Shown here: positions 11,545 through 21,935 of the stretch, one piece after another
Numbering within the stretch: position 1 is the stretch's first letter
How the letters are laid out: every line of letters begins with the position of its first letter
Assembly: GCA_029891345.1 (NCBI GenBank)
Contig: CM056994.1
Coordinates: forward strand, 225,610,991 to 225,674,990
Origin: Dryococelus australis
Lineage: Eukaryota; Arthropoda; Insecta; Phasmatodea; Phasmatidae
Length of the DNA stretch: 64,000 nt
Direction of reading: 5' to 3'
Notes under the pieces: generated by a model
Databases searched by the model: none
The model's input: only the letters and a program-made list of their open reading frames with translations
What the model was told of the DNA's origin: nothing
Made by a program: the position numbers and the translations under genes

Positions 11545-13146
11545 TTAGCATCCTGGGATGTGGTATATGCGCCTGACACGTAGTGGGGCCAATGATGATG
11601 GGCCTGGTTGGGGATGACTGCAGAGGCCAGCGTCCTGGGTACTGGTGGCGTCTGCTTCAGCCGTAGCTGCTGAGCTGCTAGTAAAATCTGCTTCAGCTTT
11701 AGCCCTCATGGCAGTGGGCTGTTGTTGTCTCACAGCAGCAGTGTGGGTGACTGGTGCACAGTACTCACTTAGACTGTCCGCTCCCGACGGTGGAGGGATA
11801 TTGCAGAAGGCAGAAGAGCACATGGGCGGCCGGTAAATTGTGTTTACTGACGTCATGATTCTCCTCCTCTCCAGCTTTTCTCTTGGAGCTGCTGGTGTCT
11901 GTCGCCAGGTTGAACGATGGGTCCACCATTGTTGACATGGGCTGCGGCAGGCTTCCTTACGTGACTTGTCCACTTTCTCCATTCTTGCTGGGAAAAGGGT
12001 AGGGTGGGTAGGATAGCAGCACGTTCATCCTAATGTTCCTATCCTGGAGGGCTCGACCGTTTAAGGGGAGGGGTTGCCGGGACAGATCCTGGATATGCAG
12101 CCATGTCCAGGTCGTAATCCAGGTTGTGCGCTTCTTCCACTGGAGGAGAGTAGGCCGGGGAGACTTGCGCATTGCGTGCGGGTGACATCTCATGTGATTC
12201 CTGGCAATTGACAGCCAGGGCAGGGGAAATAAGGGGATTGAGAGGGGTTCTCTGCCTAACCACCTTGCTCTCAGGGGTGGTTGGAAGGGTTTGTACCTTC
12301 ACTAGCGTATCTCCAGTGGGGTTGGCTCACGGATGACGAGTGATCGGCTGGATTGTGCCATGATGGCTCTAGTTGGACATGAGGTGGTGTCCGGCGAGAT
12401 TTGTACTGCGAACTGTTGCTAGAGCTAATTACGGATAATGGATTCTATCGGGGGAGAACCTCCTACGGAAATTCTCCTAGGGGTATATGCGGGAAGACAG
12501 GGAAGGGGGACTGTCTATCGTCCCGAGTCCTGCGAGGGGGATTGACTGTCGTGGGTTGGAGGGTGATGCTTTGTCCTCCTCAGAGGTGTCCAGGGCTTGG
12601 CTCCCACATGGGATCCCGTGCCTGACTGGTTCTCGTTCCGGCTGTAATATGGATGCTGTCAGTCTTGGGTTCGCGGTTACATGTGAATTTGTGCATATGT
12701 AAACCTGGTGGAGGTTTAAGGGCCTCCCATTGGTTGGGTTGCAATTTCTCTCCGCGATACTGTTCCCATGGAGAGGAACACGTGTGTCAGGGTTGCGTGG
12801 CTGCGCATTTGGAGGATGGGGAGGAGAACTGTGTGTCTCCTGGGGCCGCAGCTTCAACAGTTCTGGTTGAAGTGCCGCACTGGGTACTACCAACAGCTGG
12901 GCAAGGGGGCAGCGGGGTTCGGCAAGGTAGCGTCGTGCCCTGCAGGCGGTCTGGGGAAGGGGGCTGGGCTGACGGCCTTGGCACGTGCCATCTGTTCCTT
13001 CCCGGGAGGGGCCATTCATCCATTTCCAGCTGCATTGCTCTGTCTGCTAGCTTCTCGACCATCCGCAGTATTGGGTTTAACATTAGATTATGTAGCGAGG
13101 GCAGGAGGGTGTGGGTGATACACCTGATGCCTTGCCCTTCTGTCTA
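11545..13146 (-). pseudogene. Proline-rich gag-tail-like frames of element A
   Basis: Minus-strand frames 13083-12787, 13019-12477, 12302-12039, 12193-11957 and 11982-11545 are rich in Pro, Ser, Arg and Gln (for example RPSAQPPSPDR and SPAYSPPVEEA). They follow the gag core without any enzyme motif. Composition and position suggest the disordered C-terminal part of a gag-like protein or a spacer. Since frames are short and overlapping, coding status is uncertain. Plus-strand frames here (such as 12653-13147) look like shadows. Confidence 0.35.
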
Positions 13147-13480
13147 GTTGCAGTATACCTTTCTGTGAAGGCGTTCATTCCATCTTACAAACAACCTACT
13201 TCCTCGTCGTTATGCTGCACACGGGAATGTAGATCTGTGATGAAATCTGAAAGTATCTCGTCACCGGAAAAATGTGATACAAGCTGATCTTTGATTGGGA
13301 CCACCTTTCCATGAACTCGCCATACTTCTTCCACTATTTCCTGGCAGGCCCGCTGTGTTTGTGGCGAGCTCGGCTTACCCTCTGTTTACAAGGGATGAGG
13401 TGTTCCCTCATTCCCCATTCGCACTGAACTATAAATTTCACTAGGTCTTCATACGGTTTCCCGTGAAATTGAGGCATGGT
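13147..13480 (-). pseudogene. Gag-like remnant of element A
   Basis: On minus, a start codon at 13477 opens MPQFHGKPYEDLVKFIVQC, which resembles the opening of Ty3-like gag capsid domains (P.F.G...ED...F...ce). After a frameshift near 13370, a second frame down to about 13147 reads KDQLVSHFSGDEILSDF and then TDLHSRVQHNDEEVG. This resembles the capsid block where an Fk..f...F......d...L..r.Q..dE pattern is usual. At least one frameshift and one stop make it a pseudogene. It lies about 0.6 kb inside the 5' LTR-like copy, where gag belongs. Family assignment beyond Ty3-like is not possible from this fragment. Confidence 0.5.
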
Positions 13481-13587
13481 TAATACGCAGGGCAGTACTA
13501 GAATGGCCGGGCTATGCCGGAGGATCGGGTTGTGTGATTTGTACATCTGTTCCCTTCGACAGAACTGTGCTGATATATGTGGCCTGA

Positions 13588-13823
13588 GTTCTAGACTCGC
13601 TCGTCCACCCAACCTATGCAAGCGTGTTGAAAGTCACGGTTACATAACACGCAATTGACAATGTAGCTCCCTTGTCCCTCACATTCTGGCCATTTCCATA
13701 CCTCGGGTTTTCCATGCCTACACACCTGGCTGCAGTACTCAAAACCATCTGTGTATCGGGGTGTACCTTCTCACCCTATGCACACATAGTGATATTCTAG
13801 GTGGCAGTAACTGCACCTGATTA
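13588..13823 (-). pseudogene. Cysteine-rich open stretch upstream of gag-like remnant
   Basis: One minus-strand frame, broken by a single TGA, holds nine cysteines in about 75 codons. It contains two similar blocks: CSYCHLEYHYVCIG (13815 downward) and CVLCNRDFQHACIGW (13653-13609). Between them are C-x3-C and a WPEC. The block form C-x2-C-x5-H...C-I-G suggests a metal-binding fold, perhaps zinc-ribbon or PHD-like, but spacing does not fit a named family exactly. It precedes the gag core, whereas retroelement zinc knuckles normally follow it. It may be part of a longer N-terminal gag domain or a chance frame. Confidence 0.35.
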
Positions 13824-14079
13824 GATCAATGCCAGTGCCTCTGCATGAGGGGATGGGGCAAGGCGTATTGCTTATCCCGGCTGCATTTATCTCGGCTAGC
13901 GTGCTACGCTCTTACCTTTAACTCGCTTCGGAGTCTGATATTAGCTGGGCACCACGTGGTGTTAAACTTGACTCCCCGAAGTCGTAGGTGGACTCCTCTG
14001 CAAATAGTCGTCGAGGGGGGGTGGTGCAGAGGTGACCGGCTAGATTCTTACTCCCAAGTTTTAGCTATATGGAACGTTT

Positions 14080-14098
14080 GGCTACACATTGGGCACTA
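14080..14098 (-). promoter_or_regulatory. Primer-binding-site-like sequence of element A
   Basis: Reading minus, 14098 to 14080 gives TAGTGCCCAATGTGTAGCC, two bases beyond the end of the LTR-like copy. It matches the widespread retroelement PBS pattern TGG.GCCCAACGTGGGGC at most positions, and the mismatches are mainly transitions expected from decay. The site shows that the 14101-14831 copy is the 5' LTR and that the element reads on minus. Confidence 0.55.
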
Positions 14099-14100
14099 AT

Positions 14101-14831
14101 TGACGCATGCTCCTCTTTGCTTTCGGGGTGATAGAGGTTAGGACATTGACCACCCTCCTTGGTTCATTGGAAGAGAGGGTAGTCAAACCCCAGAGTGAGT
14201 GGAATGGTGATTGTCTCCCACCCAGGTAGTGTATGGGTGGAAAAATAAAGAACATGGTATTTAAATGGGGGTGATGGTGGTGACATGTGATCTGGCTGGG
14301 AATATAGGGGCTATCCGCAGAGGCCTCGTCGGTTGGTGTGCTGGAATATAGTCGGCAGGGGAGGGGTTTGTATGAGGTTTGGGGACGACCTTAGGTGGGA
14401 GTCGAATCCGGATAATTTTTCCAGAAGCCAACTTTATTAAGCATGAATTTACTGGGACCTGCTCCGGAACTATCTCGGTTAAGGTAATGCTTGCTACCGG
14501 TGGCAAAATCTCAGATTGGGTATGGTGTGTTCCCTCAGGGTCGTACTCCGGCCAACAAGCACCTAGAAAATAGTGGTACGAGGACTCTTGTGTGGGCAGT
14601 AGGAGGAGCCAGTTTGGCCAGAGTATGTACTCATGTTCCTTCGCGGAGGTTTGACTTTACTTGTGGTTTCGCTAGCTTTGAGAGCTCTCTCTAAAGCACA
14701 GCATTCTCTATGTCGTCGACAGCACTGAAATCCACCCTTCTTATGCATCTGTTCTGTCCCCTGACCTTTCTGCAGATGTGCAGTCCTGGGGATATGGCTT
14801 GTGCAGGCACACCCAAGACCCTGATGTGCAG
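14101..14831 (-). repeat. Element A 5' LTR-like copy
   Basis: This copy begins TGACGCATGCTCCTCTTTGC and ends ...TGATGTGCAG, matching 6048-6860 throughout. It lacks the long C run and the extra 60 bases of the other copy. A minus-strand frame (14506-14261) shares about 80 codons with the frame in the other copy, including LIKLASGKIIR and PKPHTNPSPA. Divergence from the other copy is substantial, so the insertion is old. Confidence 0.75.
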
Positions 14832-15044
14832 ATGTGTTACTATTATTTACTAAATTAAACATGTTCATGTTTTATAGTGTTCATTACAATATTTTTTACT
14901 TTTTGTTGTTTATTTAATGAGTATGCAGTGGATATATGAAACAGCTGATGTAAAGACCAGCTGAAAGATGTCACCTGCAGTGTTTATTTTGATAGGTACG
15001 TGGAAAGATATGAAACCAGCAGGTTGAAAGTCACAACTTAGCAG

Positions 15045-15085
15045 GGTTTTCAAAAGTGCTCACTTTACCATGAATAGCTTTTATG
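15045..15085. repeat. Single end of the 240-bp TIR MITE family
   Basis: The bases around 15052-15078 read AAAGTGCTCACTTTACCATG followed by AATAGCTTTTA. This is the right-hand terminal repeat of the MITE copies at 5533-5772 and 51918-52160. No matching left end was seen within 300 bases upstream, so this is a truncated or diverged third copy. Confidence 0.6.
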
Positions 15086-16392
15086 TGCCTACATACAAAA
15101 AATTCCACTTTGTTCATATTATCACACATCGTGGTAGTGGGGGGCACCGAGTGAAAGTGGATGTTTGGGGAGATCAACAGTTCTTAATGCAGCACTCATT
15201 AAATTTTCAAATAATAAAAGTAGTAAAACATTAAAAGGGGAGGATGGTAGCTAATTACCTACGTAAAGAGAAATGATAAAATGTTGTGCTCATTGCTCAA
15301 TTTAATTCATATGAAAGAAATAACAATAAAGATCAGTTTGGTCTACAATTCTGAACATCTCTGTTCTACATAGTTACTGGATATTACAGAATGACATTTC
15401 TCAAAGAGGGAAGATAGATACATCTGAGAATCCAACAAAATTAAACTTGAAAGAAAATTAATTGACAAAGTGCCTCACAGTAACTAAAAAGGTTTAAACA
15501 TTATATGCTGGAACCATTACCGATATTCATTTAGACTAGTGTACAATCCCTATTTGACAAAACCCGGTGTCGGAACATGATTAATTAGTTAGTTGCAGTA
15601 CATGAATAAGTAAGAAGCACCACTGTTCTTGAAAGAACTCTAGTTATAACTACTGGTTGTGCTGGCTCTAGAACATCTACCAATTAAATCTATTCACATA
15701 ACAGAAAAGTACAAGTTACTTATCTAGACGGTAAAATATGTATCTCCGTTATATGCCTTAGGTCTTGTCATCTCGTTAGAAGCGTGAAGACAAAAGAGAG
15801 ATTAAGATAACCCAAAGTTAAGTATTTATAAACTCGCGCACACCTGTTACGGAAATAGAAAGAGCTTTCACAATGTGTTTTTTTTCCCAAACATTCCACT
15901 GCTGATTGTTTGCAGAAAAATTCAAAACAAATATCGAACAGTGCGTGCGGGAGTGAGACAAAATTCTCTCACCATCATGCTTCAAACACACATGTATGGC
16001 TCACATGCTCAAATGAGTCACTTAGCAAATATCACTGACTATCTGCGACACGTTCTTATCAAGGCAAAAACCCTCCCTGTGGAAATTAGTATGAAGAGCA
16101 ATGCTGACTGCAGTCACAAGAAGAAAAGCAGATCATTTGTAAATATTGTTCCAAGCTGCTGAACTGAAGAGTGTATTCTCTTCCGTGTCAACAGATCGAC
16201 AAAATAATTTACTGAAATTAAGGCTACACCAACCAAGTTCAACTTAAAGTTGTGCATCTGAATAAATAACCATAAATACATTTTTTAATCTTCGAAAAAT
16301 CACCGTAACAATATCAAATTTTAGGGTGCCCAACATGTAAATGAACTACCCTTTTTACACTATTGTAGATTTCATATAAGTGAGGTAAATTT
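15086..16392. other. No gene recognised
   Basis: AT-rich sequence. The plus frame 15875-16162 has no recognised domain, no convincing splice sites and a composition like its surroundings. Confidence 0.5.
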
Positions 16393-16630
16393 TGACAGTA
16401 TGATGAACCTACACAGTGTAACCAGTAAATGCTCTCGTTTGCTAAGTATTTATCATCTGGTGAGTTGTTGCAGGATGTCTGTTATGTTGATGTTATTGAT
16501 AAATACTATGGAAGTAAATGTTACTCATAACCAAAAACTCTTAATATATGTGCAACATTTATGGTTTAAAGGATGTTTATAAGGTTGTATACAATTTTTT
16601 AGGCTATTTGTAAATTGTCTGTAAAAAAGA
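16393..16630 (+). repeat. Dispersed repeat R, 5' part
   Basis: This segment aligns with 61385-61625 in the same orientation. Shared blocks include AACCTACACA, CAGTAAATGCTCT, TACTCATAAC and ACATTTATGGTTTAAA, and then GGCTATTTGTAA. It ends abruptly at the edge of the gypsy remnant at 16639, so the gypsy fragment may have been joined to, or inserted in, a copy of R. The repeat has no coding potential, and its class is unknown. Confidence 0.7.
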
Positions 16631-16638
16631 CACGTACA

Positions 16639-17215
16639 ATGGTACTTGAGAAATTCGAGCTACATGGCCTGACATGTCTGCTAGGCAAATGTCACTTTGG
16701 CGAACACGAGGTCAAATTCTTGGGGCAACACATTACACCAGACAGCAACTTCCCCCAAACAGAAAAAAATATGAGCGATTAGCGAAGCAAACGCCCCCTA
16801 AAACCGAAAGCAGTTACATTAGTTTTTAGGCATATTCGACTGGCTGAGGGATTTCGTCCCAAACATAGCCGACTTAATAGGAACCCTTAATCAACTTCTA
16901 CCAAAAGACCAGGTGTTAAAATGGTCACCTGAACTCGACCAAGCATTTAAAGCTTTAAAAACCCAGATCGCCGAACCCGCGATTTTGCATAAACAGAGAG
17001 CCGGCATGCCCCTAATTCTGCAGTCTGATGCAAGTGGGGTTCGATTGGGAGCTGCACTGTATCAGGAAGATGCTGGGGGCGAAAAATGTATGATTGTTGG
17101 TGCAAACATTCTGATGTCCAACATGCTGAGCCAGTACCACAGTAATGAGCAAAAATGCTTAGCTGTCATCTGAACCATTAAAAAGTTCAGATATTACCAG
17201 GAGGACTGACAACAG
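16639..17215 (+). pseudogene. Ty3/gypsy RT thumb and RNase H remnant
   Basis: The frame at 16639 reads KCHFGEHEVKFLGQHITPD, matching the RT block after the YLDD motif (kC.F....v.fLGh.is..G). Another frame near 16826 gives GIFDWLRDFVPNIADL and LLPKDQVLKWSPELDQAF, the RT-RNase H connection. It then gives PLILQSDASGVRLGAALYQ, in which the first RNase H Asp (tDAS..g.GavL.Q) is kept. SQYHSNEQKCLAVI matches the next RNase H motif, including its Glu. A TGA then interrupts before TIKKFRYY. At least two frame changes are needed to follow it. Confidence 0.9.
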
Positions 17216-17439
17216 GGTGTTAACATGGCTACATACTGCAAGTTGCACAAAATCGAAGTTAGGCAGGCCAATGAACGCTGCTTCTGCAGGAGCTAACTTT
17301 TGAAATTCAGCACTGCCCAGACAGACTCTTGGACTCTCTATTCAGTGCACCTGACCAAAACAAAGAGGAAGCAGAAGTTGACGACTGGGAGTGTATGCTA
17401 CCCCCTGAATGTCTAGTCACGTTAACCCGCCCACAAGGA

Positions 17440-18655
17440 GCTTACAGTAGAAGCCCTTGAAGCACAGCTGGACCGGGAGAAATTTGCTCATTGTCAGCAG
17501 AAGGACCCCAAGATACAGGACACATTGTAAAAATACCGTAATCAATACAAACTAGAACAAGGTTATGTATGGGCCTACCCTCATGCGCAAACCAAGGACT
17601 GGAAGTTGTGGATTCTGCCCACAATACGACAAGATTTATGTAACTACTTTCACAAGCACCCATATGCCGGACACCAAGGAGCTGCCAAAACCATGAGAGA
17701 ACTGACCAGTAGATTCACTTGGGACAGGTTAACCAAGTACGTATGCGAGTATGTAAGCCAGTGTCTTTAGTGAGCTACTACCAAAGTCTATGGGGCTGAA
17801 TGGTCCAAAGGAATTCCACTGCGACCCAAGACGCATTGGACTATCATAGCAGCCGACCTAATGGCGCCTTACCCTAGATCTCACAAGTGAAAAAGGTATT
17901 TATAATATCGTGAGTGACCTCCTCTCAAGGTGGGTAGAGGCCTACCCGCTGCCAAATGCTGAGAAGCCGTCACCATTATACACAAGCTAAAAGAAGAGTT
18001 TTTCCTATGCTGGGGTTTCCCGAATAGCATCATAACGTTTAATGGAACCCAGTTTACAGGGAAAAAATGGGAAGTCATGTGCCACTGCTGGGGAGTCGAA
18101 CCCTGGACGACACCGAGCTATTACCCTCAGGGTAACCTTACTGAGCGCAGAAACCAAGAGTTAAAAAAAATGCCTCGGGGTCAGAATGGGAGAACAGCAC
18201 CAGAATTGGGATTTCTACATCCCAGACATTTTATTCACACTAAGGAGACAACAGAATGAGACAACAGGTGCTTCTCGTAGCGAACTGCTTTTTACACACA
18301 CTCTACGACTGCCCAAGGATTGGGAATGGAATGCAGGACACGCAGAAATGCCAGGAGCAGGACAAATACACAGAAGCTACCTAAAAACGGTAGAAAAGCC
18401 AACAAGGTGCACAGCAGTATGTCACCCATAAAAATGGCACACACGATAGCAAGAAACCATCCAACCTGCAAGCTGGCAACACCGCGTTTTTATGCAGCCA
18501 CCTCCTGAGCAACAAGGCAGTGAAGTTTCATGCCGGAATCTATCCGAAGTGAGAAGGCCTACACACAGTTGTTGAACGACATGGAAACATCCTGTGATTC
18601 GAGGATATATGGGTCAATATCAGGAAAGTGCACGTTAACGCATGTGAAAAAATAT
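17440..18655 (+). pseudogene. Ty3/gypsy integrase remnant
   Basis: The frame near 17560 reads LEQGYVWAYPHA and then YFHKHPYAGHQGAAKTMREL and WDRLTKYVCEYVSQC, the HHCC zinc-binding domain. The last cysteine is lost in a TAG/TGA pair. WTIIAADLMAPY keeps the first catalytic Asp, and IVSDLLSRWVEAYPLPNA follows in another frame. The second catalytic position is altered: the expected D-N-G-T-Q-F reads F-N-G-T-Q-F at about 18038. NLTERRNQELK keeps the Glu. After 18186, DILFTLRR and SELLF match the segment behind the core. SNKAVKFHAGIYPK and WVNIRKVHVNACEK match the C-terminal domain. Multiple stops and shifts confirm a pseudogene. Confidence 0.9.
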
Positions 18656-19420
18656 AGCTCGCCTGAAGACACGCAAGATGCGCCCCCAAACCAGCCTGTT
18701 AAATAGCTGACAGTTCTTTGACAATCCGATGGGGGCACTGACCTAGTAAGAGAGCAGCACAACCCAGTGGCAGCGAGCTGAACCCACCAGTAGCGCGAGT
18801 ACCAGGAGGTGCTGCCGACTGCAGATCTGCAAACACTCCAGACAGAGCACGAGCACCAGGAGGCGCTGCCTACATCAGACCTAGCCACCACTCCAGGCGG
18901 AGCGCAGTAGCCCCGTGTCCTGCACGACCAGCAGCAGAGATAACTGAGCGCGCCATGCCCACTCCAGGGCCGACACCCAGCCCGCCACAACCGACCGCTG
19001 CAGTGGCAGAGCCCGGGCAATGGAGGGCTCACCGCCCGCCAACTATGGAGCAGTCGTGTGCCCTTGTCGGGGGCCAGCAATCTCCAACCCAGCTGAGAAG
19101 GAAGGCAGCACATCACTCATGGTGCCTTCCAGCAGCCCGCCGCCAGCTGTGCCTACTAGCATGCTGTCTGTAGCCCAGCTTAATCCAGATGCAGAGCTGT
19201 TAAGCCCGGCCATCTCCACCCAGCAGATGGCAGTCACAGTGAACAACATGCCGATGTACGTGCCACCACAGCGTTACCAAATGCTTTGGCGTAGCTGCAG
19301 AGGCAACCCACATCAACAGACAGGGAGGGAAGTCTTGGCATCCCTCCCTCTCCTACAGATGGCCTCAAAGACTCGGTGCTTAGGAGCATGTCGCTCCTTA
19401 AACCGGTTGTAAGAACAGAC
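18656..19420. other. GC-rich proline-coding tail after the gypsy pol
   Basis: This GC-rich block follows the integrase remnant and has overlapping frames on both strands (18955-19173 and 19020-19412 plus; 19116-18559 minus) with Pro/Ala/Ser-rich translations and no recognised domain. It could be 3' untranslated or LTR sequence of the gypsy element, but no TG...CA ends or second copy were found. It contains the 54-bp tandem repeat listed separately. Confidence 0.35.
18796..18904. repeat. Tandem repeat, about 54 bp x 2
   Basis: Units 18796-18849 and 18850-18904 share CGAG.ACCAGGAGG.GCTGCC, CAGA.CT and CACTCCAG.C.GAGC. They differ at several positions. The repeat sits just downstream of the gypsy integrase remnant. 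Confidence 0.75.
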
Positions 19421-21935
19421 TCTGTGCATAGGGGTTCATTCGCCTCTATCGTCTGGTAAGAGAAATCCTCATGTGCAGTGCATGGGATTAGCCCGTAGGA
19501 TAGTTTATTATTATTTATGCATAATGTAACCTAGCTTAGTTATTTTGTTTGCCAGTGGAGTGTGAACCCCAACCAAAAGTAGAAAATTTTTCTTAAATTC
19601 TCCCTAGGTCCATTGCTACGAAGACAATATTGAGTGTAGATAAAAAAATCTGTGTATTCATGTATCAATGTGTCTCAGATCTCTTGTATTTTACCCACTG
19701 TTCAGTAGCGTTGTTATTTTTCAGTAGAATTAGATGTGAAGAAATTATGTGCAATTATTGAACCAAAATTCTTTTTAACAATTTTATTCTTCCATTCATC
19801 TTCTTATAAAAAATAAACAATTATCACTTGATTCTTGGTATCGAGGATAAAGTTGAAAATATTTTTGCAGCAATTAACTGCAATTATAGGACTTACGAAG
19901 GAGGCAAATACAAAATGGCCTACACCCTTACGGCCACGTACGTAGGCAGAAAAAAAATTATATAATTAAGGTTCAGTCTAAAATATTTAAAGAATTGCTG
20001 CCACAGGGGCTACCAATGCTCATTAAGTTTTCACTAATTAAATCATCTAAACTGTTCACTCTCCCTTACACGTTCAGTCCTGACAGTGATGGTATTCTGT
20101 TAAAAAATATTACGTTCAATTTTACTTCTGCTTAATGTATGTTTTCACGTACCCTCCGATTGGCTGTCGTTTGACCACGCCACATCTCTCCACCAACCAG
20201 CTGTGGTGAGACGAAAGACAACCAGGAAAATTTTCTTACGGGCTTTTGTTTAATAAACATTCATTACATGTTACCCTCTAGGTTATAAATGAAAAATAAC
20301 AACTATAACATTGAATATTTAATACTATCTAGAAACAAATGAAATATGTACTTCTACTTACACATGATCTCTATGGTATTAAAATATTACATTAACGAAA
20401 GATCATACTACATTTTGTTTAACTCATATAGTAAAGCGTACTTTGGAAATTATATTAAATGCACTGACAACATAAGCAAATATTCCATAATCATATATAA
20501 TTAAAATGTCTACGACCAACGGTAAACATAACCCCTCAAAAAAACTTCAGTGTTACAGTGCACATTTCCAGTAATTTTTGTTTTGTATATTTGGAGCCTC
20601 TAGTAAAGCTTTAAAGCTTTAGTAAAGCTTCAAGTGTGCATAAATGTTTTTAAAAATAAGAGTTTTCCAAGGCCAATCATAATTAACAAGTCAAGTAATA
20701 TGCTCCCACAGCTGGGTTGAACTACTTGCACTTACCCACATTGTGTTTCTGGGTATTCTGTATATTCCTTGGCCTAAATGTGTTGTTAGTTAGTTTGCTT
20801 TGCTAGCCTTAGAAGGTCAACCTTAATGACAAAACCCTTGGCATTTTAATAATGTATTTTTTAGAGATGGGTGCAAACCCCATTTTGCAGATGTTATTGA
20901 TACTGTTACTTTTTGGCTGATCCCACAGATAGTGCCAATACAAATCATTTTGTTTCCTTTCACATAAGATGTAAAATTAGTCTACAAATAAGAATGCAGA
21001 CTTACAGGCCCACTTTTTCATATTTGGCCACCAGGTCATACTCAAGTTCATGGATCTACTATTTGCACTAGATGCACAGAGAAATTGTGATGTATTTTTT
21101 ACAGGTAGTATGACTGATGCAATTATAGAGTTTTTATTAACACGTGTGCACTTTAACAGTTTTTAAAATAGACACCAAATGTTTACCTGGTGTTGTTTGT
21201 TAGTGTAATGCAATATTTCAAATTTATTTGTTAAAAATATTTTTAGGCCTTACCATTATGAATGACCATGTAAAAGATAATGATGCATATTAATTATGCC
21301 CAAGAGATTTGTTTTGTCTTATAAAGAAAACCATCTGTCTTGTTCAGTTACTACCGGAAAATTAAAGTAAGAAACTGGACTTTTAATTTTTTTAATTGCG
21401 TGTTCAGATCAAATCATTGAGTTAAACGTAACAAAAATTGTTTACATGCTGTCTGAAATCTTTACATCGGAACATCCCTTAGTAGTGTTAACTCAATACA
21501 GTGTAGAAAACTTTGGAATTTTAGGGCACCAATGTGATCAAGATGGTGCAGTTACGTCAATCGTGAGCATGTATTTTATGGTATGTGAGCTCAGCTGCTT
21601 TGATGACCATTCATTGGTAATATGTTGTTCACGATTAAAATCATATACGTGTTTGATGTTCACATAAAACGTGTATGTCTTTGACAACAGAAATATGTGG
21701 TTCACAGTGAATTCTATTTATCTTACATCCAGCCAATTATGTTGATGCACGACGCTGTCTGTGCTTTTATGAAGCACACTCTATTTGCGACTGCGTCATA
21801 TCTTGGAATTCATTACTCCTTATGGGCCAGTTCGAAATAACTTGTAAAGAAAGAAATGGAGACCGGACACGTATCTATACGAGACCCTTGGGAACAGCCC
21901 CCATATTAAGATTCAAGCAGGTGATCCTAGTATGC
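19421..21935. other. No gene recognised
   Basis: Strongly AT-rich. It includes a short iteration of TAAAGCTT near 20604-20630 and a TAGAGATGGGTGCAAACC near 20864 that resembles one hAT terminal end without a partner. The frame 21446-21667 has no recognised domain. Confidence 0.5.

Larger units (their letters stand above)
6048..14831 (-). mobile_element. LTR retroelement A, pol-less (about 8.8 kb)
   Basis: Two direct copies of a 730-810 bp sequence (6048-6860 and 14101-14831) flank 7.2 kb of internal sequence. Just inside the right-hand copy, on the minus strand, lies a primer-binding-site-like sequence, followed by a broken gag. So the element runs on minus, with 14831-14101 as 5' LTR. No protease, RT, RNase H or integrase is recognisable between about 11.5 kb and 6.9 kb, in contrast with the easily recognised pol of the BEL/Pao and gypsy copies nearby. 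It may be a large non-autonomous derivative (LARD-like) or a copy whose pol was replaced. No polypurine tract or target duplication was found, so outer ends are approximate. Confidence 0.65.
16639..18655 (+). mobile_element. Decayed Ty3/gypsy pol (RT end to integrase end)
   Basis: Pieces of a Ty3/gypsy pol follow in normal order on plus: end of RT, RNase H, integrase zinc-binding domain, integrase core and the C-terminal integrase tail. Nearly every segment carries stops or frameshifts, so the copy is inactive. The 5' part (LTR, gag, protease and most of RT) is missing, and a 3' LTR could not be delimited. It directly abuts repeat R at its 5' end. Confidence 0.9.

Noticed and set aside
12653-13147. 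164-codon plus-strand frame
   Set aside because: It lies opposite the gag-like and proline-rich minus frames of element A and has no domain; it is best explained as a shadow in GC-rich sequence.
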